DNA of 64,000 nucleotides from Gemmatimonadaceae bacterium. Its GTDB lineage: Bacteria; Gemmatimonadota; Gemmatimonadetes; Gemmatimonadales; Gemmatimonadaceae. A program made the position numbers and the translations under genes. The notes beneath the pieces are model-generated. The model ran no database searches, was not told the origin of the DNA, and saw only the letters and a list, made by a program, of their open reading frames with translations. This document shows, one piece after another, positions 8,818 to 17,147 of the stretch (the first letter of the stretch is position 1; each line of letters begins with the position of its first letter). The DNA is taken from contig JACMLX010000183.1 of assembly GCA_014379355.1 (NCBI GenBank), forward strand, positions 1-64,000, given 5' to 3'.

Positions 8818-9546
8818 TACAGGCGACAGCACGACCCGGCTGGCCGTGCCGCACACCACTCGAAGCGGGCACTGCCCACACCGCATCACACGCGCCGTAC
8901 AGACCAGTGCGCCGATTTCCATCAGCGCCTGATTGTGCGTCCACACCGCGCCGGATTTCAGCGGCAAGGAACGCTCGGCCAGCTCCCACAGCGCGTTTTC
9001 CGTCGCCGCCACCTTGCGTCTGGCCTTTGGCAGGAACACCCGCTGCAGCACGCGCGCCACGTTGGTGTCCACCAGTGGTGTGCGCTGCCCATACGCGAAA
9101 CTCGCCACGGCACCGGCGGTGTACCGACCGATGCCCGGCAACGTGCGCAACACCTCCGCCTTCGACGGCAGTGTCGCCGCGGCGTCTGCGCCATCCCGCG
9201 TGACGAGCCGTGCGGTGCGATGCAGGTTGCGGGCGCGTGCGTAGTAGCCGAGTCCTTCCCACGCCTCTTCCACCTGCGACACCTCCGCGCTGGCGATGGA
9301 ATGCAGGGTCGGGAACTGCGCGAGGAACTCGTGCCAGCGCGGCTCGACACGCAGCACCTGCGTCTGCTGCAGCATGAGTTCCGAGACGAGAATCGCATAC
9401 GGATCACGCGTCCGTCGCCAGGGCAGGTCGCGCGCGTTGCGCTTGTACCAGGCGCGCAGCAGGCGCCCGAACCGCCGCAGCGCGTCATCACTGACGCGTG
9501 CGGCGGGTGACTTGCGTCCCGTCGTCTTTCGTGCCGCCAGCGTCAG
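8782..9546 (-). CDS. mutY: A/G-specific adenine glycosylase, CTG start, no C-terminal MutT-like domain
   Basis: MutY-type DNA glycosylases remove adenine paired with 8-oxoguanine. Seen here: SELMLQQTQV with catalytic Glu56, helix-hairpin-helix LPGIGRYTAG, VDTNVARVL with catalytic Asp160, and four iron-sulfur cysteines in C-x6-C-x2-C-x5-C spacing (216, 223, 226, 232). The first ATG (9375) would begin after Glu56 and destroy the enzyme. The frame is open upstream and contains the conserved DLPWRRTRDPYAIL, but no ATG, GTG or TTG. A CTG at 9546 overlaps the stop of the VWA gene as CTGA, the same coupling used throughout the window, so it is chosen (254 residues). The protein ends about 22 residues after the cluster and lacks the 8-oxoG-reading domain of long MutY. 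Confidence 0.85.
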   Translation of the reverse strand: MTLAARKTTGRKSPAARVSDDALRRFGRLLRAWYKRNARDLPWRRTRDPYAILVSELMLQQTQVLRVEPRWHEFLAQFPTLHSIASAEVSQVEEAWEGLGYYARARNLHRTARLVTRDGADAAATLPSKAEVLRTLPGIGRYTAGAVASFAYGQRTPLVDTNVARVLQRVFLPKARRKVAATENALWELAERSLPLKSGAVWTHNQALMEIGALVCTARVMRCGQCPLRVVCGTASRVVLSPVSDAVAAPRRQR

Positions 9547-10823
9547 CTGACCCTTTTGGTCTTCTTGCGCAGGAAATCCATCAGCACGAACTGCCCGAGG
9601 CTCATCGTGTTGGTGAAATACGCCTTGCCGCGCGAGATCGCCGAGACACGCTTCACGAACTCGACCAGCGCGTGATCGCGTGCCAGCATGAACGTGTTGA
9701 TCGTGATGCCCGAGCGGCGACAGTCCGCCACTTCCCGCAGCGTCTGGCCGATCACGTTCATGTCCAGGCCCATACTGTTCTTGTAGATCTGGCCGTCCGG
9801 CATCGTCAGCGCGCTTGGCTTGCCGTCGGTGATCATCACGATCTGCCGCATATCCTTCTTCTGCGACATCAGGATCCGCCGCGCGAGCTTGAGCCCTTCG
9901 GCGGTGTTCGTGTGATACGGCCCGACCTGTGCGCCGGCCAGCGCGGCCAACGGGATTTCCTCGGCACTGTCATGAAACAGCACGACGCGAATCGTGTCGC
10001 CGGGGAACTGTGTCCGGATCAGGTGCGTCAGCGCCAGCGCCACCTTCTTGGCCGGAGTGAATCGATCCTCGCCATACAGGATCATCGAGTGCGACGTATC
10101 GAGCATCAGCACCGTGGCACAGCTCGAGCGATATTCGGACTGCCGCACCATCAGGTCACTGTACTCGAGATCCATCGGCACCTCGAGCGATCCCGTGCGC
10201 AGCATCGAATTCTTCAGCGTCTCGTTCACGTCGAGATTGAGCACGTCCCCGAACTCGTACGGCCTGCTCCACGCGTCGCTCTCGACGCCGGTGGCCAGAT
10301 ACGGCGTGTCGTGACTGCCGAACGTACTCTTGCCGAACGAGCCGAGAATGTTGCGCAACGACTTGTAGCCAAGGAAGTCGATGCCCTTCTGCGAGAGGTT
10401 GAATTGCACGTCCTTGCTCGCAGCGTGCGCCAACCCGCCCTTGCCGGTCACCGGCTGGTGCGAATCCATCGCCTTCGGCGGCACGTCGGTGTTGATGAAA
10501 CCATCGGCGATCAGCCGCTGCACGATCTGGTCGAGCAGCTCGCTCAGTTTCTGCTGCGAGACCTCGTCTCCCTCGCCGCGCAGGGCCTCGAGCATTTCCG
10601 GCGTGAACTGCCCACTCTCGATCAGCGCGTTGAGGATGGCTTCCTTCAGCGCACCCATCGAGCGGTCGGCCGGATCTTCGTTGTTGCCCCAGTACGGGTT
10701 GTATCCCCCCGACTCGGCGAAACCGCTCTGCAGCAGGAAGTCCGACAGCCCGTCGAGCAGCGCCTGCAGATCGACCGCGTCGGCCATCTCGGGGTTGTAC
10801 TTCGTGTAGGTGTGGAACTTCAT
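9543..10823 (-). CDS. VWA-domain protein, likely partner of a MoxR ATPase
   Basis: This 426-residue cytoplasmic-looking protein has a von Willebrand factor A domain in its C-terminal half. The metal-ion-dependent adhesion site reads LDTSHS (DxSxS, residues 242-246), with a later ITDGKPSA segment supplying the last ligand. The N-terminal half is acidic and helical and carries no signal peptide. ATG 10823 is chosen because GGGAGGGT lies just upstream; the frame is open farther but crosses the divergent gene. VWA proteins of this type usually act with MoxR AAA+ ATPases in metal insertion or protein maturation. The candidate ATPase is encoded at 15115-16566 on the same strand. mutY overlaps its stop. 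Confidence 0.82.
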   Translation of the reverse strand: MKFHTYTKYNPEMADAVDLQALLDGLSDFLLQSGFAESGGYNPYWGNNEDPADRSMGALKEAILNALIESGQFTPEMLEALRGEGDEVSQQKLSELLDQIVQRLIADGFINTDVPPKAMDSHQPVTGKGGLAHAASKDVQFNLSQKGIDFLGYKSLRNILGSFGKSTFGSHDTPYLATGVESDAWSRPYEFGDVLNLDVNETLKNSMLRTGSLEVPMDLEYSDLMVRQSEYRSSCATVLMLDTSHSMILYGEDRFTPAKKVALALTHLIRTQFPGDTIRVVLFHDSAEEIPLAALAGAQVGPYHTNTAEGLKLARRILMSQKKDMRQIVMITDGKPSALTMPDGQIYKNSMGLDMNVIGQTLREVADCRRSGITINTFMLARDHALVEFVKRVSAISRGKAYFTNTMSLGQFVLMDFLRKKTKRVS

Positions 10824-10992
10824 GCACCCTCCCGGCGCCGGCATCGCAGCACGCATCATGCGCACAGCACTCTGGATCATAACAGCGAGCGGTCGGGACT
10901 TGTGCCCCGGGGCGCACGTCGAAAGCGGAGGCACGCCAAACCGTGACACGACGGCTAATTTGCGCTGATACACCCACTCTGCCCAATCGTAC

Positions 10993-12069
10993 ATGTCTCT
11001 CGTCATTCCATCCCGCGCCCGTCCGATCACGGGTCGCCCGATCCGCTTCGGTCTGGTCGGCTGCGGTCGGATCTCGGCCAACCACATCGCCGCGATCAAG
11101 GTCCACGGTGAACGCGCCGAGCTGGTGGCGGTGTGTGATGCGAATGCGGAACGACTGATGGCGGCGGCGACGGAGACTGGCGCGGCGGCCTACGACACGC
11201 TGGAGGGGCTGCTCGCCTATGAGCCGGCGGTGGACGCCGTGATTCTCGCGACACCGAGCGGACTGCACGCGTCACAGGCCATCGCCGTCGCGAAGGCGGG
11301 CCGCCATATCGTGACCGAAAAGCCGATGGCCACACGCTGGCAGGACGGCAAGGCGATGGTCGCGGCGTGCGACGCGGCGGGCGTGCATCTGTTCGTCGTG
11401 AAGCAGAATCGGCGCAATCCGACGCTGCAGCTCGTCAAGCGTGCGATGCAGAAACAGCGCTTCGGCAAGATCTACATGGTGAACGTGAATGTCTTCTGGA
11501 GTCGTCCGCAGAGTTACTACGACAGCGCGGCGTGGCGCGGTACCTGGGAATTCGACGGCGGTGCGTTCATGAACCAGGCCAGCCACTACGTCGACCTGCT
11601 GGACTGGCTGATCGGTCCCGTGGAAAGTGTGCAGGCCTACACCGCGACACTCGCCCGCGACATCCAGGTCGAGGACACCGGCGTCCTGTCGATCCGCTGG
11701 CGTACCGGCGCGCTCGGGTCGATGAGCGTGACCATGCTCACCTACCCGAAGAACCTCGAAGGTTCGATCACGATCCTCGGCGAGCACGGCACCGTGCGAC
11801 TCGGCGGCGTGGCCGTGAACAAGATCGAGCACTGGGAATTTGCCGGGACGGATCCCGACGATGATCTCGTCGCGCAGGCGAGTTACGACACGACGTCCGT
11901 GTACGGCTTCGGGCATCCACTCTATTACGACAACGTGATCAGTGCGCTCAAGGGTGAAGTCGAGCCGGAGACCGACGGTCGCGAGGGGCTGCACTCACTC
12001 GAGCTGCTGATCGCGACGTACCTCAGCGCACGGGACGGCAAGCGGGTCGCGCTGCCGCTGGAATACTGA
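10993..12069 (+). CDS. Gfo/Idh/MocA family NAD(P)-dependent sugar dehydrogenase (WlbA/WbpB-like)
   Basis: An NAD(P)-dependent oxidoreductase of 358 residues. The N-terminal Rossmann motif is [12 protein letters not shown] and the catalytic lysine lies in VTEKPMA. The C-terminal half is the usual mixed alpha/beta substrate domain. The next gene, one base downstream, is a WbpD-like acetyltransferase. In known bacteria WbpB/WlbA and WbpD/WlbB act together on UDP-GlcNAc uronic acid (3-oxidation, then, after transamination, 3-N-acetylation). That pairing is the basis for the suggested role; the aminotransferase (WbpE type) is not seen in this window. Divergent from the VWA gene, with a 169-bp gap between them. 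Confidence 0.85.
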   Translation: MSLVIPSRARPITGRPIRFGLVGCGRISANHIAAIKVHGERAELVAVCDANAERLMAAATETGAAAYDTLEGLLAYEPAVDAVILATPSGLHASQAIAVAKAGRHIVTEKPMATRWQDGKAMVAACDAAGVHLFVVKQNRRNPTLQLVKRAMQKQRFGKIYMVNVNVFWSRPQSYYDSAAWRGTWEFDGGAFMNQASHYVDLLDWLIGPVESVQAYTATLARDIQVEDTGVLSIRWRTGALGSMSVTMLTYPKNLEGSITILGEHGTVRLGGVAVNKIEHWEFAGTDPDDDLVAQASYDTTSVYGFGHPLYYDNVISALKGEVEPETDGREGLHSLELLIATYLSARDGKRVALPLEY

Positions 12070-12070
12070 G

Positions 12071-12649
12071 ATGGCCGTGACCATTCATCCGACGGCGATC
12101 GTGGACGAGGGCGCCGTGATCGGTGACGGATCCCGCGTCTGGCACTGGGCTCACATCAGCGGCGGCGCGCGGATCGGCGAGCGCTGCTCGTTCGGGCAGA
12201 ACGTGTACGTCGGCAATCGGGTCGTGATCGGTGACAATTGCAAGGTGCAGAACAACGTCTCGATCTACGACAACGTGACGCTCGAAGCCGATGTGTTCTG
12301 CGGGCCGAGCATGGTCTTCACGAACGTCTACAACCCGCGCTCCGCCGTGTCACGCAAGGACGAGTATCGCGACACCCTCGTGTGCCGTGGTGCGACACTC
12401 GGCGCGAACTGCACGATCGTCTGCGGCGCGACCATCGGTGCGTTTGCGTTCGTCGGGGCCGGCGCCGTCGTCAATCACGACGTGAAGCCATATGCGCTCA
12501 TGGTCGGTGTGCCGGCGCGCCACATCGGCTGGATGAGTGAACATGGCGAACGTCTCGCACTGCCGCTCACGGGTGATGCGGACACCACCGATCCGGTGAC
12601 GGGCCAGCGCTACGCGTTGCGCGACGGCTCGGTGTCGCTGGTCGGCTGA
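12071..12649 (+). CDS. left-handed beta-helix N-acetyltransferase (WbpD/WlbB-like)
   Basis: This 192-residue protein is built of hexapeptide repeats ([I/V]-G-x4 type) such as [15 protein letters not shown] and [13 protein letters not shown]. This is the trimeric acetyl-CoA-dependent acetyltransferase fold. The region [15 protein letters not shown] plus [10 protein letters not shown] is characteristic of the WbpD/WlbB family, which acetylates the 3-amino group of a UDP-2-acetamido-3-amino uronic acid for lipopolysaccharide. It starts one base after the dehydrogenase stop. Its 3' end overlaps the end of the convergent sensor kinase gene by 40 bp, which fixes its last 13 codons in both genes. 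Confidence 0.88.
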   Translation: MAVTIHPTAIVDEGAVIGDGSRVWHWAHISGGARIGERCSFGQNVYVGNRVVIGDNCKVQNNVSIYDNVTLEADVFCGPSMVFTNVYNPRSAVSRKDEYRDTLVCRGATLGANCTIVCGATIGAFAFVGAGAVVNHDVKPYALMVGVPARHIGWMSEHGERLALPLTGDADTTDPVTGQRYALRDGSVSLVG

Positions 12650-14946
12650 ACACCGTCCGTCCCTGACACGTCCGGGGCGAGCGCTGCAATGGTCGGGAAA
12701 TAGATCGACACGGCGGTTCCGACGTGCTGTTCGCTCTCGACACCGATGGTCCAGCCGTGTTCGGCCGCGATGCCCTGGACCGATGCCAGGCCCAGGCCGA
12801 CGCCCTGTGTCGCGTCGCGTTTCGTGGAATAGAACGGATCGAACATGTGCTGTCGCGCATCGGCGGTGAGCCCGGAGCCCGTGTCGGCAACGGTCAGCAC
12901 GATGTACGTCCCGGGTGGCGCGGCGAACACCTCGTCGGACGCCAACGGCACCTCGAGCGCAGTGGTGGCAAGCGTCAACGTGCCGCCGGTCAGCATCACA
13001 TCGCGTGCATTCGCAATGAGCACTGAGATGACGTGATGCAGCAGCGCGGGATCGGCGCTCACGTTCGCCGGTGAGGTGTTGAACAGGACTTCGAGTTGCA
13101 CACCGTCGGCGAGCGTGCCGGCCAGCGACTCCGCCGCGTCCGTGATCGTTGCGTTGAGATCCACCACGCGCGGATGAAGTGCGTCGCGCTGACCGTAGGC
13201 CTGCACGTGCCGAGCCATCGTCAGGCCACGATGCGCCAGGTCGCGAATGCGATCGATCGCGATCGCGGTGATGTCCGGGTCTTCGCCGCTGTCACGCGCA
13301 AGCGTCGTGAATCCCTCGATGCCATTCAAGAGCGCGGTGAAATCCGCCGCGACATGCCCCGCGAACGACACGAGGGAATCCGGTGCCGATCCGTCGGCAC
13401 CCGCTGCCGGCAACGACGGTTCGGGCGGTGGTGACAGCGCCGCGGCCGACGTGGGCGGTGCGGGTGGCAGGACGGTGTGACCGAGGACCGTGACGATACG
13501 GATCGCCTGGCGCGCCACGCTCGGAAACGAGACGGACACGTCGTACGCCTCGGCCGCGATGCCATCGCGACGGATGTGCACACGGCCGGTGCGCGCCGAA
13601 TGCGGCTCGGCCGCGGTGGGGATCGCGAACAGCGCAGCGCTCGCCTCGAGCAGTTCGCCATCACGCTGGCCCATCAAGCCATCCTTTTCCACGCCGAACA
13701 GCGATTCCGCCGCACGATTCGCGCGCTGTATTCGGCCGGAGCGCGCACCGCCGATGGAGGCATCCGTGATCCACATCGGCACCGGCGAGTCATCGAACAT
13801 CTGGTATGCCCGGGCCACCTCGGCCTCCAGCGCGCTGCGCTGCTGTTCCATGTCGGCCGCGAGCGAGTTGATGGCCGAGCCGAGCGCGCCGAATTCGTTG
13901 CGATTCGATACGATCAACGTCCGATGGGACAGGTCGCCGCCGACGATACGTGTCGCGTCGTCGACGAGCTTCCGCAACGTGCTGCGGACCGTCCGAGAGG
14001 CGAGCATGACGCCCACGGCGGCGATGGCCAGCGCGATCGCGGTCAGCAGCGCGGTCTCACGCATCCGCTGTCGCGGCGCAATGAAGACGCGTGGCGCAGG
14101 CAGGCCGACGAACACGCGCAACGGCAGGATCGTCGACGCCATGAAGCCGACCGCGCGCGTGACGCCGTCCGCACCCCGCACGCTCAGCGTGCCTTCGGGA
14201 AGGAGGATCGTTCCGAGCACCGCCGTGTCGCGCACGTTGGGTGCGAGCCAGCGCTCGGGCATTGCGAGATGGCCGATCGGTTCCCCCGCCGTGCCGAGCA
14301 GGACCACGGTGCCGCCGGCAGCCACGGGCTCGCTGCCGAGCAACTGGCGGATCGCGCGATCGCTGAGCACGGCGACGAGGACACCTTTCGTATCGGCGAG
14401 GCAGTTGCAGGGCGACGTCTGTCGGGGCAGTGCGCGCACCATCAGCAGCGCAATCGAATCCCGATCCGCGCGCGTGGTGCTCTCGTCCATCAGCGTCTGC
14501 GGTACCGCGACGCGGCTGCGTCGCTCCATCACCAGCGCGGTCGCAAGCATGGCCCGACGGCGTTCCGTCGGTATTTCGTCGATCCGGCTTCCATCGCCGA
14601 ACAGGAGCACCTTCCTCGCGCCGCTCGTGTCGAGGAGGGCGATCGAGAGCGCTTGGTTGAGGAGCTCAGGCACCGAATCCGTCACCGCCAGTGAGGTCGC
14701 AGGGCCGGGCGTGCGCCGCAACCGTGTCTGCGCCGAGTCAAGGAGGCGTTCGATGGCCCTCAGATGTTCGTCCACACGCCGCGTCGTGACGCGCGCGCGC
14801 CCCAGACTGGTCGCCCGGATGCCCGTATCCGGATCCTGCAGCTCGCGAATCCCGGTCAGGGCAGCGTTCAGCAGAAACGGCGTCAGCGCAGCCGCCACGA
14901 CCACGAACAGGCGGCCGCGTAGCGAGGCGAAGGGCGACACGATCAT
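12610..14946 (-). CDS. membrane sensor histidine kinase with HAMP and PAS-like regions and atypical H-box
   Basis: A 778-residue sensor: transmembrane segment at about 12-31, extracytoplasmic region to about 297, second membrane segment at 298-316, HAMP at about 317-370, a PAS-like segment from about 380 ([15 protein letters not shown]), a proline-rich linker at about 493-522, then the kinase core. ATP-binding motifs are intact: LIANARDV (N-box), DTGSGL, FDPFYST and GVGLGLASV. In the dimerisation helix, the family's usual GIAHDFNNLL is replaced by [10 protein letters not shown] (531-540). The normal phospho-acceptor His is Ala534 and the nearest His is 531, three residues earlier. No response regulator is adjacent. 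The start is ATG 14946. Confidence 0.83.
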   Translation of the reverse strand: MIVSPFASLRGRLFVVVAAALTPFLLNAALTGIRELQDPDTGIRATSLGRARVTTRRVDEHLRAIERLLDSAQTRLRRTPGPATSLAVTDSVPELLNQALSIALLDTSGARKVLLFGDGSRIDEIPTERRRAMLATALVMERRSRVAVPQTLMDESTTRADRDSIALLMVRALPRQTSPCNCLADTKGVLVAVLSDRAIRQLLGSEPVAAGGTVVLLGTAGEPIGHLAMPERWLAPNVRDTAVLGTILLPEGTLSVRGADGVTRAVGFMASTILPLRVFVGLPAPRVFIAPRQRMRETALLTAIALAIAAVGVMLASRTVRSTLRKLVDDATRIVGGDLSHRTLIVSNRNEFGALGSAINSLAADMEQQRSALEAEVARAYQMFDDSPVPMWITDASIGGARSGRIQRANRAAESLFGVEKDGLMGQRDGELLEASAALFAIPTAAEPHSARTGRVHIRRDGIAAEAYDVSVSFPSVARQAIRIVTVLGHTVLPPAPPTSAAALSPPPEPSLPAAGADGSAPDSLVSFAGHVAADFTALLNGIEGFTTLARDSGEDPDITAIAIDRIRDLAHRGLTMARHVQAYGQRDALHPRVVDLNATITDAAESLAGTLADGVQLEVLFNTSPANVSADPALLHHVISVLIANARDVMLTGGTLTLATTALEVPLASDEVFAAPPGTYIVLTVADTGSGLTADARQHMFDPFYSTKRDATQGVGLGLASVQGIAAEHGWTIGVESEQHVGTAVSIYFPTIAALAPDVSGTDGVQPTSDTEPSRNA

Positions 14947-15114
14947 GCGTCGGACGAAGCGAATGCCATGCGGTTTCGAAGGTGCCTTCGGCAGCGCGAA
15001 TGAAGGCCTGCGGGCTTGCCGTCACCCTGAGACAGGACGCCTGTCCAGACCGGGTGGGCTTGAACAGGCGTCCGTAACGTGCGCTGAAAACAGGTGCGAA
15101 GCCAGACGCCGCGC

Positions 15115-16566
15115 TCAGAAATCGTCGCTTGGCCGGCGCCGCTTCTCAGGAATGGCGCGACCATACGCGCCGGTATCACTGCGACTGATCTTCTTCCGCG
15201 CGACCAGCGCTTCGAGCACCAGCTCACATGCCGCAGCGGTCGTGCCGGCGTCCGTGGCGTCGGCGATACGCAGCGCGCGGACGATGTTGAGCAGCGTCGG
15301 CACCGTCTCGAAGGCCTTCACCATGGTGGCCGCGGCCACGTCGTCCGACACCTGCAGCGCGCCGCCCTCGTCGAACCAGATCACGATCTCGTCACTCGAG
15401 AACTCGCGCCCGATGCTCGACAGCGTCGCGTCGGCGGCGCGGCGGATCAGCTCCCGCGCGATCTTCTCGCCGCCGACCAGCTCCCCTTCGTACTCGAGTT
15501 CAATCTTGCCGGTGATCGCGGGCAGCGCCGAATACACGTCGCTCATGCGCGGCACCGCCAGGTCCTCATGCGTCTGCAACGCACGGCGCTCCGCGTTCGA
15601 CACCACATTCTCGAGCACCGAGATCGGCATGCGCTGCGACACGCCGCTGCGACGATCGATGCGCTTGTCCTCGCGGGCCTCGAATGCGATCCGCTCCACC
15701 ACTTCCGCCATGAATGACGGGACCCGGATCGCGACCGACTCGCGCGTGGTCCACGCTTCCTGCGACGTGATCGACACGCCAAGGTCAACCGTCAGGGGAT
15801 AGTGGGTCATGATCTCGCTGCCGATGCGATCCTTGAGTGGCGTGATGATCTTGCCGCGCGCGGTGTAGTCCTCGGGGTTGGCGGTGAAGCAGAGCATGAC
15901 GTCCAGCGGCAGGCGCACGGGGAAGCCTTTGATCTGGACATCGCCTTCCTGCATGATGTTGAACAGGCCGACCTGCACCTTGCCGGAGAGATCGGGCAGT
16001 TCATTCAGCGCGAAGATGCCACGATTGGCGCGCGGCAGCATGCCGAACTGGATGGTCAGCTCATCGCTCAGCATGTGTCCACCGCGAGCGGCACGGATCG
16101 GGTCCACGTCGCCGATGATGTCGGCGATCGTCACATCCGGTGTGGCCAGCTTCTCGATGTAGCGTTCGTCACGATGCACCCAGGCGATCGGCGTCTCGTC
16201 ACCGTTCTCGAGGAGGCGCGTCTTCGCATATTTCGAGATCGGTGCGAACGGGCTGTCGTTGATCTCGCTGCCTTCCACGATCGGCATCTCGTCGTCGAGC
16301 AGCGCGGTGAGCGCGCGCAGGATGCGACTCTTGGCCTGACCGCGAAGGCCGAGCAGGATGAAGTTGTGGCGACTGAGCAGTGCGTTGACGAGCTGCGGCA
16401 GGACGGTGTCCTCGTAGCCGATCACACCAGGCAGGAGCGTGTCACCGGCGCGCACGCGCGCGAGCAGGTTGGCGCGGATCTCGTCCTTGACGGACCGCTT
16501 TGCGCGGGCGGGCTCACCCCACGGTGAGCGCTTCAGCGCTCCGAGGGTGCTGGGCAACTGGGACAC
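15115..16566 (-). CDS. MoxR-type AAA+ ATPase
   Basis: A 483-residue AAA+ ATPase of the MoxR/magnesium-chelatase-subunit type. Walker A is GLRGQAKS (73-80), Walker B ends IFALNEL with Asn-Glu in place of Asp-Glu (188-189), and ANPEDYTARGK plus PLKDRIGSE supply the sensor-1 and arginine-finger regions. Such ATPases use a VWA partner as substrate adaptor, here probably the protein at 9543-10823, although 4.3 kb of other genes separate the two. Start GTG 16566 has a CGGAG site just upstream. A 168-bp gap separates it from the sensor kinase gene downstream. Confidence 0.85.
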   Translation of the reverse strand: MSQLPSTLGALKRSPWGEPARAKRSVKDEIRANLLARVRAGDTLLPGVIGYEDTVLPQLVNALLSRHNFILLGLRGQAKSRILRALTALLDDEMPIVEGSEINDSPFAPISKYAKTRLLENGDETPIAWVHRDERYIEKLATPDVTIADIIGDVDPIRAARGGHMLSDELTIQFGMLPRANRGIFALNELPDLSGKVQVGLFNIMQEGDVQIKGFPVRLPLDVMLCFTANPEDYTARGKIITPLKDRIGSEIMTHYPLTVDLGVSITSQEAWTTRESVAIRVPSFMAEVVERIAFEAREDKRIDRRSGVSQRMPISVLENVVSNAERRALQTHEDLAVPRMSDVYSALPAITGKIELEYEGELVGGEKIARELIRRAADATLSSIGREFSSDEIVIWFDEGGALQVSDDVAAATMVKAFETVPTLLNIVRALRIADATDAGTTAAACELVLEALVARKKISRSDTGAYGRAIPEKRRRPSDDF

Positions 16567-16901
16567 GAAAAACTCCGAGATCGGAAATGACGGGACTCTG
16601 CGTCGTTCAACGCCTCAGACCGGCGCGATCGTTTCAGCCATGAAATTACTCCCGACGGGAACCCTCCGTCCGCGGCGCCGCCAAGTCTTCAACGGCAACC
16701 GCGACGGCGATAGCAACAGCAACAGCAACAGCTTTATCGCAAGGGCGCCCGGGGCGCCCCCGCAGAACGGAACAGCCGCAGGACAAAACAGCCGCAATAC
16801 AGAACAGCTGCCGACCGACAACTGCTCTGACGCAAAGCCGCAAAGGCGCAAGGCGGTTCGAGCACGATATACTCGTCGTATCGCACGGCAGCCGACGCAG
16901 G

Positions 16902-16945
16902 ACTGCTGTTGGAACTGCCTTCGCGAGCGCAGTTCCAACAGCAGT
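16902..16945. repeat. perfect 17-bp stem with 10-base loop
   Basis: The arm ACTGCTGTTGGAACTGC (16902-16918) is followed by a ten-base spacer and its exact reverse complement (16929-16945). There is no T-run after either arm, so it is not an ordinary intrinsic terminator. The inner part TTGGAACTGC recurs as a palindrome at 30211-30227. Confidence 0.92.
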
Positions 16946-17086
16946 ATTTCAGATGCATGAAGGTGATCGTGGAGGCGTCACCCCTCTCGGAACGCGTGGC
17001 GCCTTTGCGCCTTTGCGTCAAGGCTTTTGCTCGTGCCGTCCTGCGGCCGTTCCATTCTGCGGCGCGCGCAGCGCGCTTGCGATAAT

Positions 17087-17130
17087 GCTGTTCGCTGTTC
17101 GCTGTTCGCTGTTCGCTGTTCGCTGTTCGC
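17087..17130. repeat. tandem heptamer GCTGTTC, six copies
   Basis: Six uninterrupted copies of GCTGTTC run from 17087 to 17128, followed by GC. The array ends about 18 bases before the last codon of the molybdopterin oxidoreductase gene. A period of seven in non-coding DNA suggests slippage-prone sequence. Confidence 0.95.
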
Positions 17131-17147
17131 GGCTGCAGGGTGGAACG

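Larger units (their letters stand above)
16712..17130. repeat. long imperfect concentric inverted repeat
   Basis: The left half (16712-16918) reappears in reverse complement in the right half (16929-17130). Matching blocks, all centred near 16911-16924, are: 16729-16784 with 17038-17092 (shared TTATCGCAAG, CCGCAGAA and GCCGCAGGAC), 16829-16856 with about 17000-17019 (GACGCAAAG and GGCGCAA), and the perfect core 16902-16918 with 16929-16945. Simple repeats cap both ends: AGCAAC three times at 16712-16732, GCTGTTC six times at 17087-17128. RNA from either strand could fold into one long hairpin. Two diverged copies of a ~200-bp element inserted head to head would also give this picture. Confidence 0.8.
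16567..17147. other. gene-free interval dominated by inverted and tandem repeats
   Basis: These 581 bases separate the MoxR gene start from the end of the molybdopterin oxidoreductase gene. No frame here shows protein-like composition; the translated frames are low-complexity and arginine/serine-rich. The interval holds a long concentric inverted repeat (16712-17130), a perfect 17-bp stem at its centre and a six-copy heptamer at its right end, each listed separately. The promoter of the MoxR gene should lie within the part nearest 16567, but I cannot pick a convincing -35/-10 pair. Confidence 0.8.

Noticed and set aside
9498-10946. A 482-codon (+) frame over the VWA gene
   Set aside because: Antisense shadow; the opposite strand has a clear MIDAS motif and ribosome-binding site.
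14947-15114. Terminator between the MoxR and sensor kinase genes
   Set aside because: Small hairpins (for example CGAAGG/CCTTCG near 14977) exist but none is followed by a T-run on the (-) strand.
13490-15802. A 770-codon (+) frame across the sensor kinase and MoxR genes
   Set aside because: Antisense to real genes; Ser/Arg/Ala-rich composition typical of a GC-rich shadow frame.
16850-16890. T-loop-like GGTTCGAGC suggesting a tRNA
   Set aside because: No acceptor stem, anticodon loop or CCA context can be built around it.
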